From: a virus
IMG/VR virus record: IMGVR_UViG_3300017739_000055
Location: 1 to 31,763 of that record
Strand: one strand, 5' to 3'
DNA length: 31,763 nt
Positions 17,834 to 24,494 of this stretch are shown piece by piece. A program made the position numbers and the translations under genes. The notes beneath the pieces are model-generated. The model was not told the origin of the DNA, made no database searches, and was given only the letters and a program-made list of their open reading frames with translations. How positions within the stretch are numbered: the first letter of the stretch is position 1; each line of letters begins with the position of its first letter.

Positions 17834-18098
17834 TGAAGATACACAAATAAAATTAGATTTAAAAACAATAGCAGTAGTTATAGTTGGTGCTGCTTCACTT
17901 GTTTTAATGTACACCGATCTAAACGCAGGTATAGAAGAAGCAAAACTACTCCCTGAGCCAAGCATATCACGAACTGAATACGATTTGAAAGATCAATTAA
18001 TACGTGAAACAATCGAAAATACAGCAAAGCAAGTTGAAGAAAACAGTAATAAACTAGATAAAATAGATGAAAAATTATATGAAATTATACAGAAATGA
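17817..18098 (+). CDS. Single-span membrane protein with coiled coil (lysis cassette)
   Basis: A 93-residue protein with one clear membrane segment near residues 16-32 (TIAVVIVGAASLVLMY) followed by a charged helical region that looks like a coiled coil (about 55-93). This layout would suit a holin partner, antiholin or inner-membrane spanin subunit. It starts inside the preceding gene and its stop overlaps the next start (ATGA). It is immediately upstream of a secreted protein and the endolysin, so a lysis role is plausible but not shown. Confidence 0.6.
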   Translation: MSKLLNEDTQIKLDLKTIAVVIVGAASLVLMYTDLNAGIEEAKLLPEPSISRTEYDLKDQLIRETIENTAKQVEENSNKLDKIDEKLYEIIQK

Positions 18099-18433
18099 AA
18101 AAGTTAGTTGTCCTAATTGCTCTATGTGTTTTTGCAATCAGTAACTCACAAGAATTTACTGTATTACACATTAATAGTTCTTGGAATAGTAGAAATGATT
18201 ATAAAGATCTTAATGAAATAAAAGGTGCTAAAGTTATAAAAGCATTACTAGAAGAACAATCTTCTGCTATTAAAAGTCAAATTAAATCTGTTCCTGTTAT
18301 ATTTATATATAGAGACAGAAGTTTAATTGGTAGATGGGATGCAGATATATCTTTAACGATAAAAGCACCTGTTGAAGAATTACAAAATGTAGTAAATAGA
18401 AGTAGATATAGGAGGGTAACAAGTTATGATTAG
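18095..18433 (+). CDS. Secreted thioredoxin-like protein lacking CxxC
   Basis: A 112-residue protein with a clean Sec signal peptide (MKKLVVLIALCVFAISNSQ; cleavage likely after about residue 18). The mature part reads like a minimal thioredoxin fold: FTVLHINSSWNSRNDY in the place of the WCxxC active site, then QIKSVPVIFIYRDRSLIGRW with the cis-proline position (SVP). The redox cysteines are absent, so disulfide exchange is not expected. It lies between the membrane protein and endolysin and overlaps the endolysin gene by 8 bases. It would act in the periplasm. Similar small proteins occur in flavophage lysis regions; the role is unknown. Confidence 0.65.
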   Translation: MKKLVVLIALCVFAISNSQEFTVLHINSSWNSRNDYKDLNEIKGAKVIKALLEEQSSAIKSQIKSVPVIFIYRDRSLIGRWDADISLTIKAPVEELQNVVNRSRYRRVTSYD

Positions 18434-18890
18434 CAAACATATATCTGAAAAGGAAGCAACTAAAAGTGTTACAGCTTTGAGAATGAATATTGACAATACA
18501 CCTAACGGAACTGTAATAAACAATATGAAACTGTTAGCACAAAAAGTATTTGAACCTTTAAGGTTCTGGGTTGGAGGAGCTATAAAAATTAATTCATTTT
18601 ACAGATCAAGAGCTTTAAATGATGCAATCGGTGGTTCTACTTTATCACAACATTGTCAAGGAAGAGCAATGGACATAGATGATGTTTATGGACATAAAAC
18701 AAATAAAGAAATGTTTTACTACATAAAAGAAAACATAAACTTTGATCAAATGATATGGGAGTTCGGTAACGAAGATAACCCAGATTGGATACACATTAGC
18801 TATGTTAGTCAAGATAAAAACAGAAACAAAATATTAAAAGCTGTTAGAGATGATGGTAAAACTAAATACATAGATATAACTAATGTCTGA
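18426..18890 (+). CDS. Endolysin, M15-family peptidase
   Basis: A 154-residue protein with the M15 D-Ala-D-Ala/L-Ala-D-Glu peptidase zinc site: SFYRSRALNDAIGG, then SQHCQGRAMDID (74-85) supplying His76 and Asp83, and DWIHISY supplying His123. It cuts peptide stems of host peptidoglycan at lysis. There is no signal peptide, so release needs a holin, which is encoded next (18883, 8-base overlap). Length is normal for phage M15_3 endolysins. Confidence 0.85.
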   Translation: MISKHISEKEATKSVTALRMNIDNTPNGTVINNMKLLAQKVFEPLRFWVGGAIKINSFYRSRALNDAIGGSTLSQHCQGRAMDIDDVYGHKTNKEMFYYIKENINFDQMIWEFGNEDNPDWIHISYVSQDKNRNKILKAVRDDGKTKYIDITNV

Positions 18891-19341
18891 TAAAAAGAAA
18901 TTCAAAGATACAACTGTAGGTAAGTTATTGTTCGGAGCTGCATCAATTGTAAATCCCACACTAGGAAGTGTATTACAAGGTGTTACAAGTCCAAAAGAAG
19001 CAATAGCAGAGATCGGTAAAGCAAAGATATCTACAAGTGATAAAATCAAGTTACAACAACTTATATACGAACAACAAAATAAAGAGATAGAGTCAATTAC
19101 AAGTAGATGGGAAGCAGATTCAAAAAGTGATAGTTGGTTAAGTAAAAATGTTAGACCTATGGTATTGGTTTGGTGTATTGTAATATTCTCATTTGCAGGG
19201 ATACTTGATAGTGTAGAAAGCGTACCATTTCATATTGGTGAGCTGTGGAATGATACTTTTGAAAAGGTTATGATGGCAGTTGTATTGGCATACTTTGGTG
19301 GTCGTACAACTGAAAAGGCAACAAGAATGTTTAAAAAGTAA
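18883..19341 (+). CDS. GTA-type 3TM holin
   Basis: A 152-residue protein. The C-terminal half matches the holin family with up to three membrane spans known from gene transfer agents and phages: DSWLSKNVRPMVLVWCIVIF, then a second hydrophobic helix MMAVVLAYFGGRTTEKA and a basic end. The N-terminal part has a weaker hydrophobic segment (LFGAASIVNPTLGSVL). It should form lesions in the inner membrane that release the M15 endolysin. Direct coupling to the endolysin gene supports this. Two spans are clear and a third is doubtful. Confidence 0.75.
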   Translation: MSDKKKFKDTTVGKLLFGAASIVNPTLGSVLQGVTSPKEAIAEIGKAKISTSDKIKLQQLIYEQQNKEIESITSRWEADSKSDSWLSKNVRPMVLVWCIVIFSFAGILDSVESVPFHIGELWNDTFEKVMMAVVLAYFGGRTTEKATRMFKK

Positions 19342-19475
19342 TGGCAAAAAAAGCTAGTGTACATCAATACAAAAGTAATACCAAAAAAAGAAAAGGTATT
19401 CATTCTAAAACAAAAAGCAGTAAATTAAAAAATAGTAAAAACTATTTTAAAAAATATATAGGTCAAGGTAGATAG
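19341..19475 (+). CDS. Lys/Arg-rich small protein (44 aa)
   Basis: A 44-residue protein starting at an ATG that overlaps the holin stop (TAATG): MAKKASVHQYKSNTKKRKGI and so on, ending KKYIGQGR. It is very basic. Very similar small proteins occur next to lysis genes in Bacteroidetes phages, so it is likely real. It may bind nucleic acid; the function is unknown. Confidence 0.7.
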   Translation: MAKKASVHQYKSNTKKRKGIHSKTKSSKLKNSKNYFKKYIGQGR

Positions 19476-19555
19476 TTATAAGTATAATATAATATAAGTA
19501 TATATAATACTTGTATAATTATAATATATAAATATATGCGAACAAAAAAAATTTT
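19476..19555. other. AT-only intergenic stretch with inverted repeat
   Basis: About 80 bases made almost only of A and T, with AAGTAT-ATATA-ATACTT forming a perfect 6-bp inverted repeat and a late AAAAAAAATTTTTT tract. It separates the lysis cassette from the NinG-like gene. It could hold a promoter for that gene, or an easily melted site; no specific motif decides. Confidence 0.4.
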
Positions 19556-19966
19556 TTGGTATATTTATATGTCTTGAGAAAAAAAAGTCGTAAAAACATC
19601 ATTAAAACACTTGACAAGGTGTTCTCTGAATACATAAGAAGAAGATATGCTAAAAATGATATAGCAGAATGCTTTACTTGTGGTAAAAAAGATCATTGGA
19701 AAAAAATGCAATGTGGACATTTTCAATCTAGAAAATATTATAGCACAAGGTGGAATGAAGATAACTGTCAAGTGCAATGTGTAGGTTGCAATATGTTTAA
19801 GGGTGGAGAACAATATAAGTTTGGATTACACTTAAATATGAAGTATGGCGATAAGAAAGCAGAAAAATTATTTTTATTAGCCAAAAAAACAAAAAAATTT
19901 ATTAATTTTGAACTCATAGAGAAGATCGAATATTACAAAAATTTGATCGCATCCCTTAATTCTTAA
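19556..19966 (+). CDS. NinG-like HNH/zinc protein
   Basis: A 136-residue protein with the NinG (Rap) pattern of phage lambda: a basic helical N-terminus (KTLDKVFSEYIRRRYAKND), CFTCGKK, MQCGHFQSRKYYSTRWNEDN, and QCVGCNMFKGG, giving two CxxC zinc pairs and an HNH-like His-Asn core. Such proteins act in recombination as structure-specific endonucleases. Only TTG starts are available: 19556 and 19574 are both possible, and the conserved part begins near the second. The stop codon lies within the stem of the following terminator. It stands alone between the lysis and replication regions. Confidence 0.75.
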   Translation: MVYLYVLRKKSRKNIIKTLDKVFSEYIRRRYAKNDIAECFTCGKKDHWKKMQCGHFQSRKYYSTRWNEDNCQVQCVGCNMFKGGEQYKFGLHLNMKYGDKKAEKLFLLAKKTKKFINFELIEKIEYYKNLIASLNS

Positions 19967-19976
19967 GGGGTTTTTT
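19953..19976 (+). terminator. Intrinsic terminator overlapping the NinG-like stop
   Basis: CCCTTAA (19953-19959) pairs perfectly with TTAAGGG (19963-19969) around a 3-base loop and is followed by six Ts (19971-19976). The stop codon of the gene (19964-19966) is in the 3' arm. Confidence 0.8.
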
Positions 19977-19992
19977 ATGTTTATTTATTTAG

Positions 19993-20019
19993 AATAGGGA
20001 GACTTTGGTCTCCTTATTT
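19993..20019. terminator. Second hairpin, likely terminator
   Basis: AATAGGGAGAC (19993-20003) pairs with GTCTCCTTATT (20008-20018) with one G-U pair and a TTTG tetraloop. The T tract behind it is short and broken, so it may back up the previous terminator or protect the transcript end. Confidence 0.6.
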
Positions 20020-20072
20020 GCTTGTAACATTTTTTTATTTAAAATATTTTTATTATTTTAGCTGTAAATAAA
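20018..20072 (+). promoter_or_regulatory. Candidate promoter and family-A leader before 20078
   Basis: Downstream of two terminators, a TTG at 20022 is followed after 20 bases by TATTTTTA (20045-20052), close to the Bacteroidetes -33/-7 layout. Overlapping it, 20049-20072 is a 24-base motif (TTTATTATTTT then GTAAATAAA) that recurs at 28425 (20 of 24 matches) and 28167. It ends 5 bases before the ATG. Confidence 0.45.
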
Positions 20073-20077
20073 TAAAT

Positions 20078-20314
20078 ATGATTAAATACAAACATAAATT
20101 ACACATTACAGATATTCGCTTTAATAATGAAGATATTACAGTGGAATATAACTATTCAAAAGCAGAGCTTGGACACCTTGATGGTACGGGTACTTTTGAT
20201 GGTGTAGAGATAGTAAAGGTATTACTAGACACAGTAGATGTAACTAAATTAATACATAGTGATTATATAGAAGATATAGAATTAGATGTATTAGATAAAC
20301 ACGTTAATAAATAA
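20078..20314 (+). CDS. Hypothetical protein (78 aa)
   Basis: A 78-residue acidic protein (KLHITDIRFNNEDITVEYNY; GHLDGTGTFDGVEIVKVLLD). It is the first gene of the replication region, right after the double terminator and a family-A motif, so it should be among the first genes transcribed. No family is recognised. Its stop overlaps the start of the next small gene. Confidence 0.6.
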   Translation: MIKYKHKLHITDIRFNNEDITVEYNYSKAELGHLDGTGTFDGVEIVKVLLDTVDVTKLIHSDYIEDIELDVLDKHVNK

Positions 20315-20493
20315 TGGACTTTTTACTAGCAAAATTATCTCAATTAGAAAAAGATAAATTATCATTAATTATAGAAAATCAAGAATTAAGAAATGAACTT
20401 AATGATGAAAAAATTAAGGTAAGATTATTATCAGCAAAAGATGAGATCTTGCACGAAAGAAATAATGAAGAATACTTTAACTCAAAAAAATAA
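20314..20493 (+). CDS. Small helical protein (59 aa)
   Basis: A 59-residue protein from an ATG overlapping the previous stop (TAATG). It is almost wholly helical and charged (LAKLSQLEKDKLSLIIENQE; LRNELNDEKIKVRLLSAKDE), as in a short coiled coil. Six bases separate it from the next gene. The function is unknown. Confidence 0.6.
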   Translation: MDFLLAKLSQLEKDKLSLIIENQELRNELNDEKIKVRLLSAKDEILHERNNEEYFNSKK

Positions 20494-20499
20494 ATAAAT

Positions 20500-20886
20500 A
20501 TGGAATATACAAGTACAATTAAATCAATAATTAAAAAAGAAAGCTTTAACACCAAAGATGGTGCATTAATAAACAAATATATGGTACAATTTGCTAATGG
20601 TCATAATCCAAATGTTTACACAACAAAGGAATTAACTTTTGATGTAGGCGAGGAGATTACTTACAATTTAGATCAAGCAAAAAATAAAGCAAAATTAATG
20701 CCTAAAACAAACAATAATTACACAAACCCAAAAGATGATATACAGAAATATATTATTAGACAAAGCTGTTTAGATCGTGCAACAGAATTATTAAAAGATC
20801 GTAACTATAATTGGGAAATGGAAAAAAACAGAGATAAATTAACAGAATTAGCAGAACATTTAAAAAACTACGTATACAATGGATAA
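20500..20886 (+). CDS. OB-fold-like, possible ssDNA-binding protein (128 aa)
   Basis: A 128-residue protein with an N-terminal beta-rich part (SFNTKDGALINKYMVQFANG and LTFDVGEEITYNL) that looks like a small OB fold, and a helical C-terminal part with IIRQSCLDRATELL. This combination is seen in small nucleic-acid-binding proteins of Bacteroidetes phages. It overlaps the next gene, which has an SSB-type acidic tail, and lies before the helicase. A role in coating or loading single-stranded DNA is an inference. Confidence 0.5.
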   Translation: MEYTSTIKSIIKKESFNTKDGALINKYMVQFANGHNPNVYTTKELTFDVGEEITYNLDQAKNKAKLMPKTNNNYTNPKDDIQKYIIRQSCLDRATELLKDRNYNWEMEKNRDKLTELAEHLKNYVYNG

Positions 20887-21136
20887 AGATATAAAATTTA
20901 TAAGCGGCATATATGCTACACAACACAGGGATTGGTGTCATAGAATAGCAATTAATGTAAAACAATTTGAAGAACAGTTTAAATTATTTAAAGAAAATGC
21001 CAACGAAAAGGGCTTTTATGAATTTGAAATGTTAAAAAGCAAAAAGGGTAAATTATATTTTAAAGAAAAAGATTTACCTAGACAAGAAGTTACTTCACAA
21101 GATCATAGCCCAGACCGAGACCCACTACCATTTTAA
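20879..21136 (+). CDS. Small protein with SSB-like C-terminal tail (85 aa)
   Basis: An 85-residue protein (ISGIYATQHRDWCHRIAINV; KGFYEFEMLKSKKGKLYF) whose last residues are DHSPDRDPLPF. An acidic stretch ending in Pro-Phe is the hallmark of bacterial SSB tails (DDDIPF) that recruit replication and repair partners. The body is too short for a full SSB and may work with the OB-like protein whose gene it overlaps by 8 bases. The helicase gene follows after 16 bases. Confidence 0.5.
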   Translation: MDKDIKFISGIYATQHRDWCHRIAINVKQFEEQFKLFKENANEKGFYEFEMLKSKKGKLYFKEKDLPRQEVTSQDHSPDRDPLPF

Positions 21137-21140
21137 TTTT

Positions 21141-21148
21141 TATATTTG
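21141..21148 (+). promoter_or_regulatory. Candidate -7 box TATATTTG
   Basis: TATATTTG lies in the 16-base gap before the helicase gene and matches TAnnTTTG exactly, but part of the required upstream region is inside the previous coding sequence and no TTG sits at the right distance. Confidence 0.3.
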
Positions 21149-21152
21149 CTTA

Positions 21153-22067
21153 ATGCTAATTAATTATGATGATGAGATTGACAAATTAATAAAAATCAGA
21201 CAAGGCAAAGTTACAGAGGGCTATAAATTAGATTTACCAGAAATTGATGAATATTTTAGATTTAAAAAGGGTAACTTTAATTTAATACTTGGTCACGCGA
21301 ATACAGGTAAAACTACAATTACATTATTTTTTATGTTGCTTTATTCATTAAAGCACAAAATTAAATGGTTGGTATTTTCAAGTGAAAATGATAGCCATAC
21401 TATTATAAAAAAATTAATTGAGTTTCTTGCAGTACAGCCAATAAATAAAATATCTACTGAAACATTTGATAAACACGCGAAGTTTGTTTTTGATCACTTT
21501 AAATTTGTAGATTGTCAAGATACATATACATTTAAACAATTATTAAAGTTTGGAGAAGTTGTAAAAAATGCTTGGGATTATCAAGGTTTTTTAATTGATC
21601 CTTATAATAGTTTATTTAAAGATCGTGAATTAATGAAAGGAATTAATGGTCACGAGTACGATTATGAAGCTACAAGTCAAATGCGATTATTTTGTAAAAA
21701 GTTTAATATCAGTATATGGCTCACAACACACGCGACAACAAATGCATTAAGAATAAAGCATCCTTTACAGCACGATTATGCAGGGCACCCAATACCACCA
21801 CTAGCTAGTGATGTTGAGGGAGGGGGCAAGTTTGTAAACAGGGCAGATGATTTTCTTGTTATACACCGATACACACAACACCCATCAGAGTGGATGAATA
21901 ACCACATACATATTAGAAAAATAAAAGACAACGATACAGGGGGTAGACCTACACCAATTGACACACCAATAGTTTTAAAATCTATTAAAAATAATGTGGG
22001 GTTTGAATTAAATGGAAAAAAAATACTAAATTTAGCATTAGTTGAACAAATTAATGCACCATTCTAA
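21153..22067 (+). CDS. DnaB/RecA-like replicative helicase ATPase
   Basis: A 304-residue protein with one RecA-type ATPase core: Walker A LGHANTGKTT (46-55), the SSEND segment after beta-2, Walker B GFLIDPYNS (Asp149), then IWLTTHATTNALR and a C-terminal HIHIRKIKDNDTGG finger. This matches DnaB-like/Twinkle-type helicases that lack a primase domain. No separate primase or DNA polymerase is visible in the window, so replication probably relies on host enzymes. It ends overlapping the sigma-like gene by 14 bases. Confidence 0.75.
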   Translation: MLINYDDEIDKLIKIRQGKVTEGYKLDLPEIDEYFRFKKGNFNLILGHANTGKTTITLFFMLLYSLKHKIKWLVFSSENDSHTIIKKLIEFLAVQPINKISTETFDKHAKFVFDHFKFVDCQDTYTFKQLLKFGEVVKNAWDYQGFLIDPYNSLFKDRELMKGINGHEYDYEATSQMRLFCKKFNISIWLTTHATTNALRIKHPLQHDYAGHPIPPLASDVEGGGKFVNRADDFLVIHRYTQHPSEWMNNHIHIRKIKDNDTGGRPTPIDTPIVLKSIKNNVGFELNGKKILNLALVEQINAPF

Positions 22068-22536
22068 CCTTGAACATAAATTAACACAAAGACATAAAGA
22101 TTGGATACGTATTTCTAAATCATTTGGCGCAGGCGATTATTCTGAAGATTTAGTGCAAGAAATGTACATACGAGTATTAAAATATATTCGTAATGGCAAA
22201 GATCTTTCATACAAGGGCGACATCAATTATTTATATATTTATCAGATGCTCAGGCATATGAGTATAAATCTTTTGCTAAAAAAGAGAAAAATTAATGTTA
22301 TTAATATAGAAGCAGTTAAAAATAAGAAAAAAACAAATACTGAAGTTAATATAGAAAAGGTATATAAAAAGATAAATAAAACACTTGATGATATGTATTG
22401 GTACGATTCACAAGTATATCGTATAATAGAAAGTGGTGTTAGTATAAAACAGCTAAGTAAAAAAAGTGAAATTAGTTATTATAGCCTTTACAGAACATAT
22501 AACAAAGTAAAAAATATATTAAAAGAATTATTATGA
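22054..22536 (+). CDS. Sigma-70-like RNA polymerase factor
   Basis: A 160-residue protein from ATG 22054; a TTG 12 bases earlier is also possible. The N-terminal half resembles sigma region 2 (WIRISKSFGAGDYSEDLVQE, MYIRVLKYI, INYLYIYQMLRHMSINLLLK), and the C-terminal ~45 residues form a helix-turn-helix like region 4 (GVSIKQLSKKSEISYYSLYR). A short charged linker joins them. It could redirect host RNA polymerase to phage promoters. It lies among early-type genes. Small divergent sigma-like proteins are known in Bacteroidetes phages; actual activity is inferred. Confidence 0.65.
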   Translation: MHHSNLEHKLTQRHKDWIRISKSFGAGDYSEDLVQEMYIRVLKYIRNGKDLSYKGDINYLYIYQMLRHMSINLLLKKRKINVINIEAVKNKKKTNTEVNIEKVYKKINKTLDDMYWYDSQVYRIIESGVSIKQLSKKSEISYYSLYRTYNKVKNILKELL

Positions 22537-22658
22537 GATTAGGAGACATTGTTTATTATATTACGAAATATACAGGAATTAGATATATATGGAAAAAAAT
22601 ATATCCTGACTGTGATTGTGATAAAAGAAGAAAAAAATGGAACGAAATAAATCTTTAG
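22533..22658 (+). CDS. Small protein with CDCDxRR motif (41 aa)
   Basis: An ATG overlapping the previous stop opens a 41-codon frame: MRLGDIVYYITKYTGIRYIW then PDCDCDKRRKKWNEI. The pattern (GD..YYITKxTGI plus a C-x-C-x3-RR end) recurs in tiny proteins of Bacteroidetes phages. The end overlaps the next gene by 22 bases, and that gene carries a similar FCDCNARR motif. A small metal site is possible. Confidence 0.6.
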   Translation: MRLGDIVYYITKYTGIRYIWKKIYPDCDCDKRRKKWNEINL

Positions 22659-22843
22659 ATAAAACCTTATGGAAAGAGGTTAGAAAAAGAATCACTAGCC
22701 GTATGCAACACGATGATTTTTTAATTATGTGCCAACTACACGCTAAATATATGAAACATAAATATCACGAACTTAATTTTTGTGATTGTAATGCAAGAAG
22801 AATAAATCAATGGATTGAGGAAGTGGACAAATGTTTAAATTAA
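22637..22843 (+). CDS. Small protein with CDCNxRR motif (68 aa)
   Basis: A 68-residue basic, helical protein (WKEVRKRITSRMQHDDFLIM; MKHKYHELNFCDCNARRINQ). It contains an additional Cys (MCQLH) and two His near the CDC motif, so a small zinc site could form. It overlaps its neighbours on both sides. The function is not recognised. Confidence 0.55.
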   Translation: MERNKSLDKTLWKEVRKRITSRMQHDDFLIMCQLHAKYMKHKYHELNFCDCNARRINQWIEEVDKCLN

Positions 22844-23244
22844 AAGAAGTACATAATATGGAAAAAGCCATAGTTGGTGTCTTAAATATCTTCGGATGGG
22901 AATTAAAATGGACTGGTGGTAAATATGAACATTATGATTGTCGTGGGTTAACACCAAAAGGTTATGAGTGTGTTATTGAAATGAAGTTTAGAAAAGATTA
23001 TTACAAAAAAAAATTATTAGAAAAATATAAGTACGATCAACTAATGAGTATGGATAAAGACATAGTTAAGCTTTATTTTGTAAATGATCCAAAAGCAAAT
23101 TATATGTTCTGGCTTAATGAATTAGAATTAAATGAAAAAACAAGTATGTGGTGTCCAGAAACAACATTATGGAATAGTAGAAAAATAAGAAAGGATTGTT
23201 ATTTAATTGATGAAAACCAAGCAGTTATGACAAACATTAACTAA
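22831..23244 (+). CDS. PD-(D/E)XK nuclease-like protein
   Basis: A 137-residue protein (from ATG 22831; ATG 22858 is equally possible and nothing decides). The region GGKYEHYDCRGLTPKG followed by YECVIEMKFRKDYY gives an acidic residue and an E-x-K pair in beta-strand context, the signature of small PD-(D/E)XK nucleases such as resolvase-type enzymes, and LLEKYKYDQLM continues the typical helix. A Holliday-junction or nick-processing role would fit the recombination genes around it. The fold is inferred from these few residues. Confidence 0.55.
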   Translation: MFKLKEVHNMEKAIVGVLNIFGWELKWTGGKYEHYDCRGLTPKGYECVIEMKFRKDYYKKKLLEKYKYDQLMSMDKDIVKLYFVNDPKANYMFWLNELELNEKTSMWCPETTLWNSRKIRKDCYLIDENQAVMTNIN

Positions 23245-23251
23245 TTTTTTT

Positions 23252-23259
23252 TATTTTTG
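23252..23259 (+). promoter_or_regulatory. Candidate -7 box TATTTTTG
   Basis: TATTTTTG matches TAnnTTTG in the 44-base gap after the nuclease-like gene, 29 bases before the ATG at 23289. No TTG is seen at -33, so it is weak. Confidence 0.3.
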
Positions 23260-23288
23260 TAAAAAATAGTAAACTTAAAAAATGTATT

Positions 23289-23468
23289 ATGGTAATATCT
23301 AATCAAATATTTGAATCTTTTAGAATTAAAGAAAGAGTAAAAGAACAAAAAAAGGCAGTTAAAATATTAATATCACAAGGTTATACTTTGTTAGACCCAG
23401 AAGGCAACATACTCAACAAACAAAACACAAGGTTTGATATTGATAACAATAAAGTACAGCCAGAATGA
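23289..23468 (+). CDS. Small hypothetical protein (59 aa)
   Basis: A 59-residue protein (IFESFRIKERVKEQKKAVKI; LISQGYTLLDPEGNILNKQN). It fills the gap between the nuclease-like gene and the coiled-coil gene and ends with an ATGA overlap with the latter, which supports translation. The xxGYxLxDxxGxILNK pattern recurs in small phage proteins near recombination genes; the function is unknown. Confidence 0.6.
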   Translation: MVISNQIFESFRIKERVKEQKKAVKILISQGYTLLDPEGNILNKQNTRFDIDNNKVQPE

Positions 23469-23770
23469 ACACACAGCATTTTCAAATATACGAAGCATCA
23501 TTTAATCACATTGGCAGTATTTTAGTAGAAGAACACGAAAAAAGTAAACAAAAAAATACAGCAGATAAAATTAAATGTATAAATCAAATGTATATGTATA
23601 CTAATACTTTACAGATTGATTATAATATTTTGTTAGAAAAATATAAAATTTTAAAAACAGAGTATAACAAACAGATACAAGAATTAAATACTAATCTAAA
23701 TGAAGCACATAACATTATTGGACTCAAAAATTTGGGAAGTAAAAGATTTACTGACCAAAATGCAAAGTGA
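23465..23770 (+). CDS. Small coiled-coil protein (101 aa)
   Basis: A 101-residue helical protein (ASFNHIGSILVEEHEKSKQK; a long Lys/Gln/Asn-rich coiled region near 55-90). It starts in an ATGA overlap and overlaps the PDDEXK exonuclease gene by 11 bases. It could be an accessory to that nuclease; no family is recognised. Confidence 0.5.
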   Translation: MNTQHFQIYEASFNHIGSILVEEHEKSKQKNTADKIKCINQMYMYTNTLQIDYNILLEKYKILKTEYNKQIQELNTNLNEAHNIIGLKNLGSKRFTDQNAK

Positions 23771-24494
23771 TGACTTTTACTATGGATATTTAAGTAAAGC
23801 TGCTCTTAGTAGTTCATCAATCAAGCATCTTATCAAAAGTCCAAAAAAATACAAGTATATAACTAATAATGCACAGCGTATGAATTCAGCAATGAAAACA
23901 GGTTGGCTATTGCATTGTGCTGTATTAGAGCCAGAAAAATTTTCTAATCAAATATTTGTTGACGTACAAAGTAGAAATACAAAAAAATTTAAAGAAGTAG
24001 CACAAGGTAATGATATGATTTTTACAGCTAAAGAAAGATCAGAAACAGAAAGGTTGCAAGACGCTATATTTAGAAATGAACAAGCACTTAGGTTATTAAG
24101 TAACTGTGAATTTGAGGTTCCAAAAATTGGTATGATAAATGGTTTACCTTTTCGTGGTAAAGCAGATGTTTTATGCAATAATGGCATTGTGGATCTAAAA
24201 ACTTCAATGAATATAGAGCTTTGGGATCCTAAAAAAAAATATGTAACAGGTAGTCCTTATAATCTACATTATGACGTTCAAGCTTTTATATATTCAAGTA
24301 TATTTAATATTGATTACAAAAATTTTACATTTTTAGTTATTGATAAAGGCTCACTTGATATAGGGATTTTTGAGTGTAGTGAAGAATTTTACTTAAGTGG
24401 AAAACAAAAAACCTATGAAGCTATTTCAAGGTATAGGCAATTTTTTATAGATGAAGTTGATATTGATAGTTATACATTAAGAGGTACATTATGA
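23760..24494 (+). CDS. PDDEXK-type exonuclease (DUF3799/RecE-like)
   Basis: A 244-residue protein from ATG 23760; an in-frame ATG at 23700 would add 20 residues and a 71-base overlap, which I consider less likely. It has SxSxIKHLIKSPKKYKY, GWLLHCAVLEPEKF, then FRGKADVLCNNGIVDLKTS with Asp and the D-x-K catalytic pair, and YDVQAFIYSSIF. These are the landmarks of the RecB/RecE-related PDDEXK family (DUF3799) that prepares recombination ends. A matching annealase is not obvious in the window. Confidence 0.75.
   Translation: MQSDDFYYGYLSKAALSSSSIKHLIKSPKKYKYITNNAQRMNSAMKTGWLLHCAVLEPEKFSNQIFVDVQSRNTKKFKEVAQGNDMIFTAKERSETERLQDAIFRNEQALRLLSNCEFEVPKIGMINGLPFRGKADVLCNNGIVDLKTSMNIELWDPKKKYVTGSPYNLHYDVQAFIYSSIFNIDYKNFTFLVIDKGSLDIGIFECSEEFYLSGKQKTYEAISRYRQFFIDEVDIDSYTLRGTL

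Noticed and set aside
22042-22053. TTG start for the sigma-like gene and similar TTG/GTG starts at 25044, 28660 and 30842
   Set aside because: In each case an in-frame ATG a little downstream gives a shorter overlap typical of this genome.
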